A stretch of 64,000 nucleotides of DNA from Pseudomonadota bacterium (GCA_002862435.1 PKDC01000047.1:1-64000); one strand, 5' to 3'. Counted from the first letter of the stretch, positions 1-8,997 are shown. Notes: generated from the letters alone by a model not told the origin. Translations and numbers: made by a program.

Positions 1-1226
1 ACCTGCTCCAGGAAGCGGTCGTTGATCTCGTAGATGATTTCCAGGTGGCGCGGCAGCAGACGACTGAACAGGGCCAGCGGCCATTGCTCCAGGGCTTCAG
101 GCAGCAAGGTGTGGTTGGTATAGGCCAAGGACTTTTGCGTGATATCCCACGCCGTATCCCAAGGCACATGGCGCTCGTCCACCAGCAGCCGCATCAATTC
201 ACAGACCGCCAGCGCCGGATGGGTGTCGTTCATCTGAGCGGCGAATTTTTCGTGAAATCGTTCGACCGGGATGTGTTGTCGATCCAGGATGCGAAACATG
301 TCCTGGAGCGACGCCGAAACCAGGAAAAACTGTTGTTCGAGCCGCAGGGCCTTGCCCTCGATCGCCTCGTCATTCGGATAGAGCACCTTGGTGATGTTTT
401 CCGAGCTGATCTTGTGATCCACCGCCCCGTAATAATCACCCCGATTGAAAACGCCGAAATCGAAGGACTCAGGCGCTTCCGCCCGCCACAGCCGCAAGGT
501 ATTGGCGGTGCAGTTGCGATACCCCAGGATTGGCGTGTCGTAAGGTACGGCCTTGATCACGCGATGTGGTACCCAGCGGACACGCGCGTGGTTATGCTCA
601 TCCAGATAGTGTTCCGTACGGCCGCCCAGCATGACTTCCACCGCCCATTCGGCGCGCTGGATTTCCCATGGATTACCGAAACGCAGCCATTTGTCGGTTT
701 TCTCGACCTGCCAGCCGTCGATGATGTCCTGGTCGAAAATCCCGAATTCGTAGCGGATGCCATAACCCAGCGAGGGGATTTCCAGGGTCGCCATGGAATC
801 GAGAAAACAGGCTGCAAGCCGCCCCAGCCCGCCGTTGCCCAGGCCCGGCTCTTCTTCCTGACGCAGCAATTCCAGGAAATCCAGGCCCAGTTCCTCGACC
901 GCCTCGCGCGCCTCATCGTAAATCCCCAGGTTGATGAGGTTGTTGCCCAAGTGGGTGCCCAGCAGGAACTCGGCGGACAGGTAGCAGACGGTACGCGCGC
1001 CCTGCTCGGTATAGGCCGCAGCGGTGCTGATCCAGCGGTGCAACAGGCGATCGCGGATGGTATGGGCCAGTGCGAGGTAGTAGTCGTTCATCGTCGCCAG
1101 GGCGGGGAATTTCCCCTGGCTGAAGAACAGGTGATCCAAAAACGCGCGCTTGATGACATCTTTGTCCAATCCGGTGCGTTCGTCTTCGGGAAAGACGTTC
1201 AGTTGGGGTCTGCTCATCCCATCCAT
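1..1226 (-). CDS. glgP: glycogen phosphorylase (5' part, cut by window edge)
   Basis: Cytosolic GT35 phosphorylase that releases glucose-1-phosphate from glycogen or maltodextrin. The minus-strand frame gives about 408 residues of the usual 800-830, so the PLP-lysine half lies outside the window. Family landmarks are visible: VCYLSAEFLLG near residue 80, the glycine-rich EPGLGNGGLGRLAACFLDS near 128-145, and AAQMNDTHPAL near 330. The ATG at 1226 was chosen because CAGGAG sits about 6 nt upstream of it. The downstream neighbour in reading direction is outside the window. The next gene upstream, an acyl-CoA dehydrogenase, is about 170 bp away. It could be called maltodextrin phosphorylase; the sequence seen does not separate the two. 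Confidence 0.93.
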   Translation of the reverse strand, partial: MDGMSRPQLNVFPEDERTGLDKDVIKRAFLDHLFFSQGKFPALATMNDYYLALAHTIRDRLLHRWISTAAAYTEQGARTVCYLSAEFLLGTHLGNNLINLGIYDEAREAVEELGLDFLELLRQEEEPGLGNGGLGRLAACFLDSMATLEIPSLGYGIRYEFGIFDQDIIDGWQVEKTDKWLRFGNPWEIQRAEWAVEVMLGGRTEHYLDEHNHARVRWVPHRVIKAVPYDTPILGYRNCTANTLRLWRAEAPESFDFGVFNRGDYYGAVDHKISSENITKVLYPNDEAIEGKALRLEQQFFLVSASLQDMFRILDRQHIPVERFHEKFAAQMNDTHPALAVCELMRLLVDERHVPWDTAWDITQKSLAYTNHTLLPEALEQWPLALFSRLLPRHLEIIYEINDRFLEQ

Positions 1227-1397
1227 GCTGACTCCTGGAAGGTCTTAAGTGAGATCAGTTGAGGTTACAGCGGGACATCTTGCAATTCTGGTGCCGCCGC
1301 ACCGGCGCAGTGCGGCGGCCATGAAAAAGAGAATTCAAGCCTCGAGTCAGCAAGGCGTAAAGGGGCGCAGCGACGACGCGCTCCGCCCCGGATCGGA

Positions 1398-2630
1398 TCA
1401 ATTCAACACTTCACCCGCAGTGCTCAGCTGCACCCGCTCGAAGAGGTTGCGCGCCACCACCATCTGCTGGATCTGGTGAGTGCCTTCGAAGATGTCGAAC
1501 ACCTTCACGTCACGGAACAGCTTTTCCGACAGCGAGCCCTTGAGCGTGCCGTGGGCACCCATGAGCTGGACGGCGTAGGAGGTCACTTCCATGCCCACCT
1601 GCGGCCCGTAGAGCTTGGCCATGGAGGCTTCCTTGGTGTTGCGGATGCCGTTGTCGGCCATCCACGCGGCCTTCCAGCACAGCAAACGCGCCGCGTCGAT
1701 CTTGCGTTGCAGATCGGCGAGCCGATCCTTGATCGCCTGGTAACGCGGAATCGGCCGGGACAACAGGTAGTTATCGCGGGCGAACTGCACCGCTTCTTCG
1801 TAGGCGGCGCGGGCGATGCCCACCGCCATGATGCCGACCAGCGGCCGGCTGGTGTCGAAGAACTCCATCGCGGTCTTGAAGCCCGCCTTGGCGCCCTGGT
1901 CGTAAGCGGCCTCCCCGCCCAGCAGGTTGTCCACCGGCACGCGACATTCCTCGAACACGAGCTCGGCGGTCTCGGTGGCGCGGAAGCCCAGCTTTTCCTC
2001 CAGCTTGCCGACCTTGAAGCCCGGCGTGCCTTTCTCGACGATGAACACCCGGTGGCCGGCATGGCCCAGCGCCGGATCGAGGGTGGCGAAGACCAAGGTC
2101 CATTCCGCGCGGGCGCCATTGGAGATGTAGCACTTGGTGCCATTCAGCACATAGTCATTGCCCTCCTTGCGGCAGCGGGTGCGGATCGCCGCAGCGTCCG
2201 AACCCGTCCCCGGTTCGGTCAGCCCGTAGGCCGCCCAATGCGGATTGGGACCCTTGAGTTGGGCGAAATATTTTTCCTTCTGCTCGGGCGTGCCACGCGC
2301 CGACAGCGCCGGGCCACCGGTGCCGGGGCCAGGCATCACCAGCGCCATGGACGGATCGCCCCAGCCCAGCTCCTCGCCGGCCACCACCGCCAGCAGCGAC
2401 ATGCCTTTCATGCCACCGGCCATGGGATCGGCGGCTGCGCCTTCCTTCTTGGCGCCACCGCCGCCCATGGAAAATCCCTGCGCCAGCGGCATCAGATCCT
2501 TGTAGAGGCTGTCGGGATAGCCCGCGTCCTGGTCGGCCTGCAGGCACAAGGGACGCACCTTCTTTTCCATGATGGCGTGGAGCATGTCGCGCGCCATTTT
2601 CATCTGTGGGGTCACGGTAAAGTCGATCAT
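1398..2630 (-). CDS. acyl-CoA dehydrogenase, catalytically complete subunit
   Basis: FAD flavoprotein of the acyl-CoA dehydrogenase superfamily, 410 residues, oxidising acyl-CoA to 2-enoyl-CoA. The FAD/substrate motif YGLTEPGTGSD lies at 135-145 and the catalytic base is Glu382 in DIFEGTHQI, the position used in medium-chain enzymes. An unusual Gly/Lys/Ala-rich insert occupies about 53-75. The ATG overlaps the stop of the upstream acyl-CoA dehydrogenase as ATGA (2627-2630), so the two are translationally coupled and probably form a heteromer. Substrate is unknown. A role in fatty-acid degradation would fit the alkane-oxidation genes at 13-19 kb, but that is inference. Confidence 0.92.
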   Translation of the reverse strand: MIDFTVTPQMKMARDMLHAIMEKKVRPLCLQADQDAGYPDSLYKDLMPLAQGFSMGGGGAKKEGAAADPMAGGMKGMSLLAVVAGEELGWGDPSMALVMPGPGTGGPALSARGTPEQKEKYFAQLKGPNPHWAAYGLTEPGTGSDAAAIRTRCRKEGNDYVLNGTKCYISNGARAEWTLVFATLDPALGHAGHRVFIVEKGTPGFKVGKLEEKLGFRATETAELVFEECRVPVDNLLGGEAAYDQGAKAGFKTAMEFFDTSRPLVGIMAVGIARAAYEEAVQFARDNYLLSRPIPRYQAIKDRLADLQRKIDAARLLCWKAAWMADNGIRNTKEASMAKLYGPQVGMEVTSYAVQLMGAHGTLKGSLSEKLFRDVKVFDIFEGTHQIQQMVVARNLFERVQLSTAGEVLN

Positions 2631-3799
2631 GCCTGGGCCACCTTCTTGCTGCTGTCCTTGCCTGCCGGGCTCATGGATTGGGGTCCATAGAGCGCCTCGC
2701 CCAACACCGCCACATGATCCTCCGGCGTGCCCAGGGCATTGCCCAGGGTGCGCACGTCGCGCATGTAACGTTCTACGGGCATGTCCTTCATGAAGCCCGC
2801 GCCGCCGAACACCTGCACGGCATCCACGGTCACCTTCACCGCCGCCTCGCAGGCGCAGATCGCGGCATTGCAGCTCGCCACCGTGGCATCCGCCCCGCTG
2901 TCCAGCTGCCAGGCTGCCTTGAGTACCAGATTGCGCGCCGATTCCAGGGCCACTTCCATGTCAGCGATGAAAAAAGCCAACCCCTGGTGAGCACAGATGG
3001 GTTTGCCGAAGGCCTTGCGGTCCTGCGCATAATCCACGGCAAAACCCATGGCGCCCCGCGCTGCGCCCACCATGCGCGCCGCATTCACCACCCGGCCGAT
3101 GTCGAACAGCCGGGTCAAGGCTGCCGCCGTGTCGGCAGCGCCGTCCAATCGTTCGCCCGCAGCGCCCTCCAGTTGCACGCGGCAGGGCCGGCCCGCCCGC
3201 AAGCCCATGCGGTCTTCCAGACTGATCTGCACACCCGACGCCTTGGTGTCCACCACGAACGCATCGATTCCCGCCAGGCCTTCGCCGTCCGCGGTCCGAG
3301 CCAGCACGACCAAGCGATCCGCCCGATCGGCATTGAAGACGCAGAGCTTCGCGCCGTTCAGCACGAAGGCGCCGCCTTCGCGCCGGGCGGTGGTGGCCAT
3401 CCAGCCCAGATGGGCAGCGGGATCGGCCTCGGTGCTGGCAAACGCCCACACCCGATCGGTGTCATCCAGCCAGCGCGTGATCTGCTCCGGCGAACCCAGC
3501 GCCACAACGGCCTGCGCCGCAAAGCCCAGATCGTCCAGGCCCACGGCCTGCGCGGCATCGCTCCGGGAGAGCACTTCCTCGGCCAGAATCTTGGCGGACA
3601 GGCCGAAGCCCATGCCGCCCGCCGATTCGGGCAAGCCCAGCAGATGGGCGCCCATGTCCCGATACGCGGCGCGCACGACGGGGTCGACGGACTGCCGGCG
3701 ATCGGCCGCCCGGGCGTCGGAAATCACCTGGTTTTGGGCAAAACGGCCCAGGGTATCGAGCAAGCTTTGCTCGTCTTCACTGCATGCGAAGGAGATCAT
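2627..3799 (-). CDS. acyl-CoA dehydrogenase-like partner subunit lacking the catalytic Glu
   Basis: 390-residue acyl-CoA dehydrogenase fold protein. By alignment to its downstream partner around the conserved RDV, the catalytic-glutamate position holds Leu356 (LGNALGTPED replaces the usual FEGTxxI). The FAD/substrate loop is also altered: FASTEADPAAHLG at about 120-132 instead of LTEPGxGSD. It is therefore likely non-catalytic and structural. Heteromeric dehydrogenases with one inactive subunit are known from actinobacterial steroid degradation (ChsE-type FadE pairs). The ATG at 3799 was chosen over one 18 nt upstream because GGAGGGG precedes it by about 10 nt. Its stop overlaps the next start by ATGA. 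Confidence 0.88.
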   Translation of the reverse strand: MISFACSEDEQSLLDTLGRFAQNQVISDARAADRRQSVDPVVRAAYRDMGAHLLGLPESAGGMGFGLSAKILAEEVLSRSDAAQAVGLDDLGFAAQAVVALGSPEQITRWLDDTDRVWAFASTEADPAAHLGWMATTARREGGAFVLNGAKLCVFNADRADRLVVLARTADGEGLAGIDAFVVDTKASGVQISLEDRMGLRAGRPCRVQLEGAAGERLDGAADTAAALTRLFDIGRVVNAARMVGAARGAMGFAVDYAQDRKAFGKPICAHQGLAFFIADMEVALESARNLVLKAAWQLDSGADATVASCNAAICACEAAVKVTVDAVQVFGGAGFMKDMPVERYMRDVRTLGNALGTPEDHVAVLGEALYGPQSMSPAGKDSSKKVAQA

Positions 3800-3930
3800 G
3801 AAACAGCACCCCTCCATGGGTTATTTGAGATAAAACAACAGCGGGCCAGCGGGAATCCGGTTACCGAAACATCCCTGATGGCACCAAGACCCAACCGATT
3901 TTCCAAATCATCTGCGGTGGGCTGGCTCAT
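3796..3930 (-). CDS. possible 44-residue coupled leader ORF
   Basis: A short frame starts with MSQPTADDLENRLGLGAI and stops in an ATGA overlap with the start of the acyl-CoA dehydrogenase pair. AAGGAGGGG lies about 12 nt before its ATG, a good ribosome binding site at slightly long spacing. No domain is recognised and composition is ordinary. It could be a real small protein, a leader that couples translation, or chance. The good Shine-Dalgarno sequence and the coupling geometry are the only support. Confidence 0.35.
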   Translation of the reverse strand: MSQPTADDLENRLGLGAIRDVSVTGFPLARCCFISNNPWRGAVS

Positions 3931-4071
3931 GCTAACGCCAGCACCCCTCCTTGGCCAGTAATGGCGAACGCCAGTCCAGCCCCGTTGCGCCGCTCGGAAC
4001 ACGACGGCATGCGCTTCTTGATGCAGCGCAAGGACCCACCCCGCCGGATCCCGGCAGGGCCTTTTCGTCTG

Positions 4072-5022
4072 CTAGGCGACCACGCTCAACCAATCGGCAT
4101 GGCGTTCGTCGCGCCCATAGACCGCATCGAAATAGGCATTCTGCAGTCGTTCGGTGATCGGCCCACGGTGACCCGCGCCAATGGTGCGCCCGTCCAGCTC
4201 GCGGATCGGCGTCACCTCGGCGGCGGTACCGGTGAAGAAGGCCTCGTCGGCGATGTAGACCTCATCGCGGGTGATGCGCTTTTCCTTGACCGTCAGGCCC
4301 ATTTCCCCAGCCAGGGTGATGATGGTGCGACGGGTGATGCCGTCCAGGGCCGCCGTGAGTTCGGGGGTGTACAGCACCCCATCGCGGACGATGAACACGT
4401 TCTCGCCCGAGCCCTCGGCCACGAATCCTTCCCGATCCAGCAACAGTGCTTCCTGCGCGCCCGCGGCCAGTGCTTCCTGCAAGGCCAGCATGGAATTCAT
4501 GTAGTTGCCGTTGGCCTTGGCCTTGCACATGGTGATGTTGACGTGGTGGCGGCTGAAGGAGGACGTCTTGACCACCAGGCCCCGCTCCAGGGTTTCCGCT
4601 CCCAGGTAGCTGGGCCAGTGCCACGCTGCCACCATCACATGCACCTGGAGGTTGTCGGCCCGCAATCCCATGCCTTCGGCGCCGAGAAACGCCATGGGTC
4701 GGATGTAGGCTTCCGACAAGCCGTTTTCGCGGATCACCGCATGATGTGCGGCGGCCAGGGTCTGGGTGTCGATGGGTAAGCGCATGTTGAGGATGTGGGC
4801 GGACTGGGAAAACCGCTTGTTGTGCTCACCCAGGCGAAAGATGGCTGTGCCGCGCGTGGTCTTGTAGGCGCGCACGCCCTCGAAAACACCCATGCCGTAA
4901 TGCAGGGTGTGGGTCAGCACATGAACCTTGGCCTCGCGCCAGGGCACCAGCGCGCCGTCCAGCCAGATCACCCCGTCCCGGTCCGCCATCAACTGTGTTG
5001 CCATAGGTGCCATCCCGTCCAT
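4072..5022 (-). CDS. ilvE: branched-chain amino acid aminotransferase
   Basis: PLP fold-type IV transaminase catalysing the last step of Leu/Ile/Val synthesis, cytosolic. The sequence is very close to Pseudomonas-type IlvE: HVLTHTLHYGMGVFEGVRAY, the PLP lysine in CKAKANGNYMNS, AEGSGENVF, and ITRDEVYIADEAFFTGTAAE near the C-terminus. The start is uncertain among ATGs at 5022, 5013 and 5004 (316, 313 or 310 aa). Homologues start close to MADRDG, which favours 5004 or 5013, while only 5022 has a weak purine run (GCGGGAAA). It lies 32 bp after glnE on the same strand, so co-transcription is likely. No clear T-tract terminator follows. Confidence 0.96.
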   Translation of the reverse strand: MDGMAPMATQLMADRDGVIWLDGALVPWREAKVHVLTHTLHYGMGVFEGVRAYKTTRGTAIFRLGEHNKRFSQSAHILNMRLPIDTQTLAAAHHAVIRENGLSEAYIRPMAFLGAEGMGLRADNLQVHVMVAAWHWPSYLGAETLERGLVVKTSSFSRHHVNITMCKAKANGNYMNSMLALQEALAAGAQEALLLDREGFVAEGSGENVFIVRDGVLYTPELTAALDGITRRTIITLAGEMGLTVKEKRITRDEVYIADEAFFTGTAAEVTPIRELDGRTIGAGHRGPITERLQNAYFDAVYGRDERHADWLSVVA

Positions 5023-5054
5023 TTTCCCGCGTTGAATGTTCAGGGTTGCCGCGT

Positions 5055-7922
5055 TTATGCGGACCCTTCCAGCAATTGCTCCCATACAGCCCGCACCGTG
5101 GCGCGCTCCGACGCCAGCTCCGTCTCACCGACCACCGACGGCACCTGTTGCAGGCTTAAAACATGTGCACGCTGGCGCAGCACCCGATAGGCCATGGAAA
5201 GATCCGTTGCCGCGTCGGTGGGGAGCAGGCCCAGCGATCCCAGCGTGTCCAGCAGGCGGATATTGTCGGTCCAGCGCAGCAGGGCGGGGTAGGCGTGGGC
5301 ATGATGTAAAACGAGGTATTGCACCATAAATTCAATATCGGCGATACCGCCCGCGCTCTGCTTGAGGTCCCACTCTCCCGGCCTGGATTTGTCGAGCGCC
5401 TCGCGCATGCGCTCGCGCATTTGCCGGACTTCGCCGCGCAGGGTGGCAGGATCGCGTGCCCGACCCAGCACGTCGTGGCGAATTGTCTCGAAACGGCGCG
5501 CCAGGCTGGGTGGTCCGGCCACCACCCGCGCCCGCACCAGGGCCTGGTGTTCCCAGGTCCAGGCATGGTGATGTTGATAATCGGCGAATCCTTCCAGGCC
5601 GCTCACCAGCAAACCCGAGCCACCGCTGGGTCGCAATCGGGTGTCCACCTCGTAAAGTCGGCCCGCACCGGTGGGAGCGGTGAGCCAATGCACCATGCGC
5701 TGGGCGAGACGGGCGAAGAAGCTCGGGTTGTCGAGGACGCGTGGACCGTCGGTCTGGCCGTCCGCATCGCTGCCTTCATGCAGGAACACCAGATCCAGGT
5801 CGGAGCCGTAGCCCAGCTCGATGCCGCCCAGTTTGCCGTAGGCCACCACCGCGAATTGCACCAAGCGGCGGTCCTGCATCGAACGTCGCGGCCGGCCATG
5901 GCGCGCGACCATCTCGTCCCAGGCCAGCAACAGCACCTGACGCAGAATGACTTCAGCCAGCCCCGTCAGCCTGTCGCTCACCCGCATCAGCGGCAGATGG
6001 CCGGCCAGATCGGCGGCGGCAATGCGCAGCAGGTTGATCTGCTGCACATGCCGCAGCGCATCCATGCGCCGCTCCAGATCCTCGGCCTCCGCCATGCGTC
6101 GCACCAACTCGCGGGCCACTCCCAGGGTGTCCGGCGGCGTATATAGGCTGCGGGCATCCAGCAGCTCATCAAGCAACATGGGATGGCGCGTCAGATACTC
6201 GGCGAGCCAGGGGCTGGCCGCGCACAGCCGCACCAGTTGCGACAGCGCTGTGGGGTTATCGCCCAGCAAGGCCAGATAGGTGCTGCGACGGGCAATCACC
6301 TCCACCAGCCGCAAGACGCGCGGCAAGGTCGTCTCCGGCTGCGGCCCCCGGCCCACGGCGCCGATCAACAGCGGCATCAGCCGGTCCAGCCGCGAGCGGC
6401 CGACTTCGCTCAAGGCGCGCACCGCCGGCCCGTCCCGCAATGCCCGCAGCCGTTCGGCCAGCCCCGCGGGTTCGGCGAAACCCGTCTTGGCCAACGGAAC
6501 GCAGGCCTCCGCGTCGTTCAGCTCGCCCTGCCACAGCACGTCCAAGGGCGAAGCGGCGGCCGCCGGGCTCTGGGGCGTGGCGAAGACTTCGTCGAACTCA
6601 TCCGCCACCCACTGGCGCTGCCGCGCCAATTCCCGCTGCAAATGCGCCCAGTCGGGCACGCCCATGCCATAGGCGATGCGGGCGCGCTCCACCGGATCGG
6701 CGGGCAGATCGTGGGTTTGGGCATCGCGCACCTGCTGCAGCCGGTTCTCCACCCGTCGCAGGTGGCGATAGGCCGCTGTCAGCCGGGTCACGGTATGGGA
6801 CGCCAGGATCCCGCGCGCGCCCAGCCGCTCCAGGACCGTGAGCAAGTGGCGCTCACGCAAGGCGGCTTCCTGACCGCCCCGGATGAGCTGGAATGCCTGC
6901 GTGATGAACTCGATCTCGCGGATGCCGCCCGCGCCCAATTTGATGTTGTCGGCAAGTCCCTTGCGGCTAACTTCGGCGGCGATCAGGGCCTTCATCGCGC
7001 GCAAGGATTCGAAAGCGCCGAAATCCAGGTAACGCCGGTAGACGAAGGGCCGCAGGGTCGCCATCAGGGCGGTCACATCGGCGGGCCGCCCTGTCAGGGG
7101 CCGCGCCTTGATCAGGGCGTAGCGCTCCCATTCCCGGCCGTGTTGCTGGTAATAGAGTTCCAGGGCACTGGCGGACAGCACCAAAGGGCCGCTCTGGCCG
7201 AACGGCCGCAGCCGGGTATCAACGCGGTAGGCAAAGCCGTCGGCGGTGGTTTCGGCCAGCAGCTTGACCAGTTGCTGCGCCATGCGCGTGAAGTAGTCGC
7301 CGATCTCCAGGGCCTTAAGTCCCTGAGTCGTGCCTGCCTCGGGATAGACGAAGATCAGGTCGATGTCCGAGGAGAAATTCAGTTCCCGTCCGCCCAGCTT
7401 GCCCATGGCCAGCACCATCAGCTCCTGGGGCTGACCCGCCGCGTCCAGCGGTTGCCCCCATTGCGCCCGCAAGCGACCATCGAGCCAGGCCACGGCCCCG
7501 GCAACACAGGCATCGGCCACATCCGACAGACCCGCGAGCACCGTCTCGATCGGGTCCAGGTCATTGATGTCGCGGTAGGCCCACTGCAGCGTCTGGCGCT
7601 GGCGAAAGCGTCGCAGCACGGTCATGGCCTGGGTGGGATCGGCGCATTCCGCCAGGGCTTGGTCGAGCGACTGCCGCAACGCCTGGGCCGTTGCGGGCCG
7701 GCTTGCCGGGTGCAAATCGGCCAGCCAGTCCGGATGGCGCAGGCACAATTCGGCCGCGAAGGGGCTGCATGCCCATAGCCGCATTGCGCCCTCGGCATCG
7801 CGCAGATGCAGCGCGTCCTCCTTGCCAAGTCGCTCGATCATCAAGCGCAACCCAGGCTGCAAGGCCGCCGGCACTGCGGCGATCAAGGCATCCAGATCGG
7901 GCAAAGGGACGTTTGCAGTCAT
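5055..7922 (-). CDS. glnE: bifunctional glutamine synthetase adenylyltransferase/deadenylase
   Basis: 955-residue ATase that adenylylates and deadenylylates glutamine synthetase in response to PII and glutamine. Both nucleotidyltransferase domains are visible: MGKLGGRELNFSSDIDLIF in the N-terminal (deadenylase) half at about 173-191, and YGKLGGIELGYGSDLDLVF in the C-terminal half, each followed by the GlnD-associated helical region. Length matches the family (about 945-990). The ATG at 7922 lacks a clear Shine-Dalgarno sequence. The gene is upstream of ilvE with a 32-bp gap, a common gammaproteobacterial order. It links nitrogen status to the NtrC-controlled urea uptake genes proposed at 31-37 kb. 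Confidence 0.97.
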   Translation of the reverse strand: MTANVPLPDLDALIAAVPAALQPGLRLMIERLGKEDALHLRDAEGAMRLWACSPFAAELCLRHPDWLADLHPASRPATAQALRQSLDQALAECADPTQAMTVLRRFRQRQTLQWAYRDINDLDPIETVLAGLSDVADACVAGAVAWLDGRLRAQWGQPLDAAGQPQELMVLAMGKLGGRELNFSSDIDLIFVYPEAGTTQGLKALEIGDYFTRMAQQLVKLLAETTADGFAYRVDTRLRPFGQSGPLVLSASALELYYQQHGREWERYALIKARPLTGRPADVTALMATLRPFVYRRYLDFGAFESLRAMKALIAAEVSRKGLADNIKLGAGGIREIEFITQAFQLIRGGQEAALRERHLLTVLERLGARGILASHTVTRLTAAYRHLRRVENRLQQVRDAQTHDLPADPVERARIAYGMGVPDWAHLQRELARQRQWVADEFDEVFATPQSPAAAASPLDVLWQGELNDAEACVPLAKTGFAEPAGLAERLRALRDGPAVRALSEVGRSRLDRLMPLLIGAVGRGPQPETTLPRVLRLVEVIARRSTYLALLGDNPTALSQLVRLCAASPWLAEYLTRHPMLLDELLDARSLYTPPDTLGVARELVRRMAEAEDLERRMDALRHVQQINLLRIAAADLAGHLPLMRVSDRLTGLAEVILRQVLLLAWDEMVARHGRPRRSMQDRRLVQFAVVAYGKLGGIELGYGSDLDLVFLHEGSDADGQTDGPRVLDNPSFFARLAQRMVHWLTAPTGAGRLYEVDTRLRPSGGSGLLVSGLEGFADYQHHHAWTWEHQALVRARVVAGPPSLARRFETIRHDVLGRARDPATLRGEVRQMRERMREALDKSRPGEWDLKQSAGGIADIEFMVQYLVLHHAHAYPALLRWTDNIRLLDTLGSLGLLPTDAATDLSMAYRVLRQRAHVLSLQQVPSVVGETELASERATVRAVWEQLLEGSA

Positions 7923-8313
7923 GAGGCAGGGATCCAGGGCAAAAAAAACAGTGTCATTCTACCCGCCCCTGGGGTGGATTGAGCTGACCTGCGGCGCGCT
8001 ACGGCGCGCGGACGCGCCCTGCCCAAGAGATAATGGATGCAGCATCGCGTGATGCGAGGCGCAGATATGGCTGAATCTGCGCAGGGATTTCCAATCTCTG
8101 CTTTGGGCGGCCACGGATTGATTCCGACATCGCGCGAGATTGGCGCGCGGAGCGTTGCGGCAGCGATCCAGCGGTTTTGATGGCGTGCATGCGGCAGGGC
8201 AGCCCGGGCCTGCCAAGATGCGGTTGGCAGCATCCGGCGTTTGCGTGGCGCTACCCCTGGTGGCCGACCGGCCCTGTGTGTGTGATGCTGAGGCGCAGGG
8301 AGGGCAACAGCGC
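7923..8313. other. 391-bp divergent intergenic region with two small hairpins
   Basis: This gap separates glnE (minus) from pncC (plus) and must hold both promoters. I see no convincing -35/-10 pair or LexA site. Two inverted repeats lie side by side: GCATC/GATGC at 8042-8056 and a perfect 8-bp stem GCGCAGAT/ATCTGCGC at 8059-8082 with an 8-nt loop. Neither has a T-tract. No credible gene is present on either strand. Confidence 0.4.
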
Positions 8314-8841
8314 ATGGGAACGTCTGCCGATAAAACCGACTGGGCCGATTGCCTGACGGAGCTGGCGGGGGCATTGACTCGCCGAGGATGGCGTTTGGTC
8401 ACCGCCGAATCCTGTACCGGCGGCTGGATCGCCAAGTGCTGCACCGATCGGCCCGGTAGCTCGACCTGGTATGAGGGCGGCGTGGTGAGCTACAGCAACG
8501 CGTTGAAGACAAGCCTGCTGGGCGTGCGACCCGCAACCCTGGCCCGGAATGGCGCGGTGAGCGAAGCCACAGTGCGCGAGATGGCGCAGGGCGCGCTGGC
8601 CCGATTGGGCGGCGATGTGGCGGTTGCGGTCAGCGGCATTGCGGGGCCGGGCGGTGCCAGCGCGGATAAACCGGTGGGGATGGTGTGGTTCGCCTGGGCG
8701 GGTCCGGGACTGCGGCTGGACACCCATTGCATGCATTTTCCCGGTGATCGGGAGGCGGTGCGCGCGGCCACGGTGGGGGTGGCGCTGGCAGGCCTGTGTG
8801 ATCGCTTGCGCGTGGCGCCTCCCGGCGGCGCCTGGGCCTAG
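8314..8841 (+). CDS. pncC: nicotinamide-nucleotide amidohydrolase (CinA C-terminal domain)
   Basis: 175-residue stand-alone CinA_C/PncC enzyme that deamidates NMN to nicotinate mononucleotide in pyridine-nucleotide salvage; cytosolic. Landmarks are the TAESCTGGW motif near 30, YEGGVVSYSNALK near 60, AVSEATVREMA, and VAVSGIAGPGG near 110. The ATG at 8314 was chosen because GGGAGGG lies 10 nt upstream; a longer in-frame extension to 8140 reads as non-protein. The TAG stop is formed at the junction with a MITE-like element that begins at 8838. PncC next to recA is a standard gammaproteobacterial arrangement. Confidence 0.93.
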   Translation: MGTSADKTDWADCLTELAGALTRRGWRLVTAESCTGGWIAKCCTDRPGSSTWYEGGVVSYSNALKTSLLGVRPATLARNGAVSEATVREMAQGALARLGGDVAVAVSGIAGPGGASADKPVGMVWFAWAGPGLRLDTHCMHFPGDREAVRAATVGVALAGLCDRLRVAPPGGAWA

Positions 8842-8997
8842 GGAAACGCTGAAGTATTCAGCGTTTCCCGCAGCGCAGGGACGTGCTGCCCAGATCAGCG
8901 GCTGTAAGCTGCTGATCTTGTGAGCCACCGGAAAACCACGCTTTTCCGATGGCGAGCGCTGAGAAATCCAGGATGGATTTATTCAGCGCTTCCCTAG
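8838..8997. mobile_element. 160-bp hairpin-rich MITE-like repeat between pncC and recA
   Basis: The ends are inverted copies: CTAGGGAAACGCTGAA at 8838-8853 and CTAGGGAAGCGCTGAA read on the other strand from 8997, matching at 15 of 16. The interior is almost wholly palindromic, with four hairpins in series: 8841-8869 (13-bp stem GGGAAACGCTGAA, 3-nt loop), 8892-8918 (AGATCAGC arms), 8929-8948 (CGGAAAA/TTTTCCG) and 8955-8990 (AGCGCTGA outer and AAATCCA inner arms). There is no ORF. The CTAG at each end may be or contain a target duplication. It supplies the pncC stop codon and could act as a terminator or insulator before recA. No second copy was seen in this window. Confidence 0.6.

Noticed and set aside
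45-1262. 405-codon plus-strand open frame
   Set aside because: It is antisense to glycogen phosphorylase, whose minus-strand frame shows clear family motifs; the plus frame reads as GC-driven noise.
1293-1319. GCCGCCGCA/TGCGGCGGC inverted repeat after the acyl-CoA dehydrogenase gene
   Set aside because: The stem is strong but no T-tract follows in either useful direction, so I do not call it a terminator.
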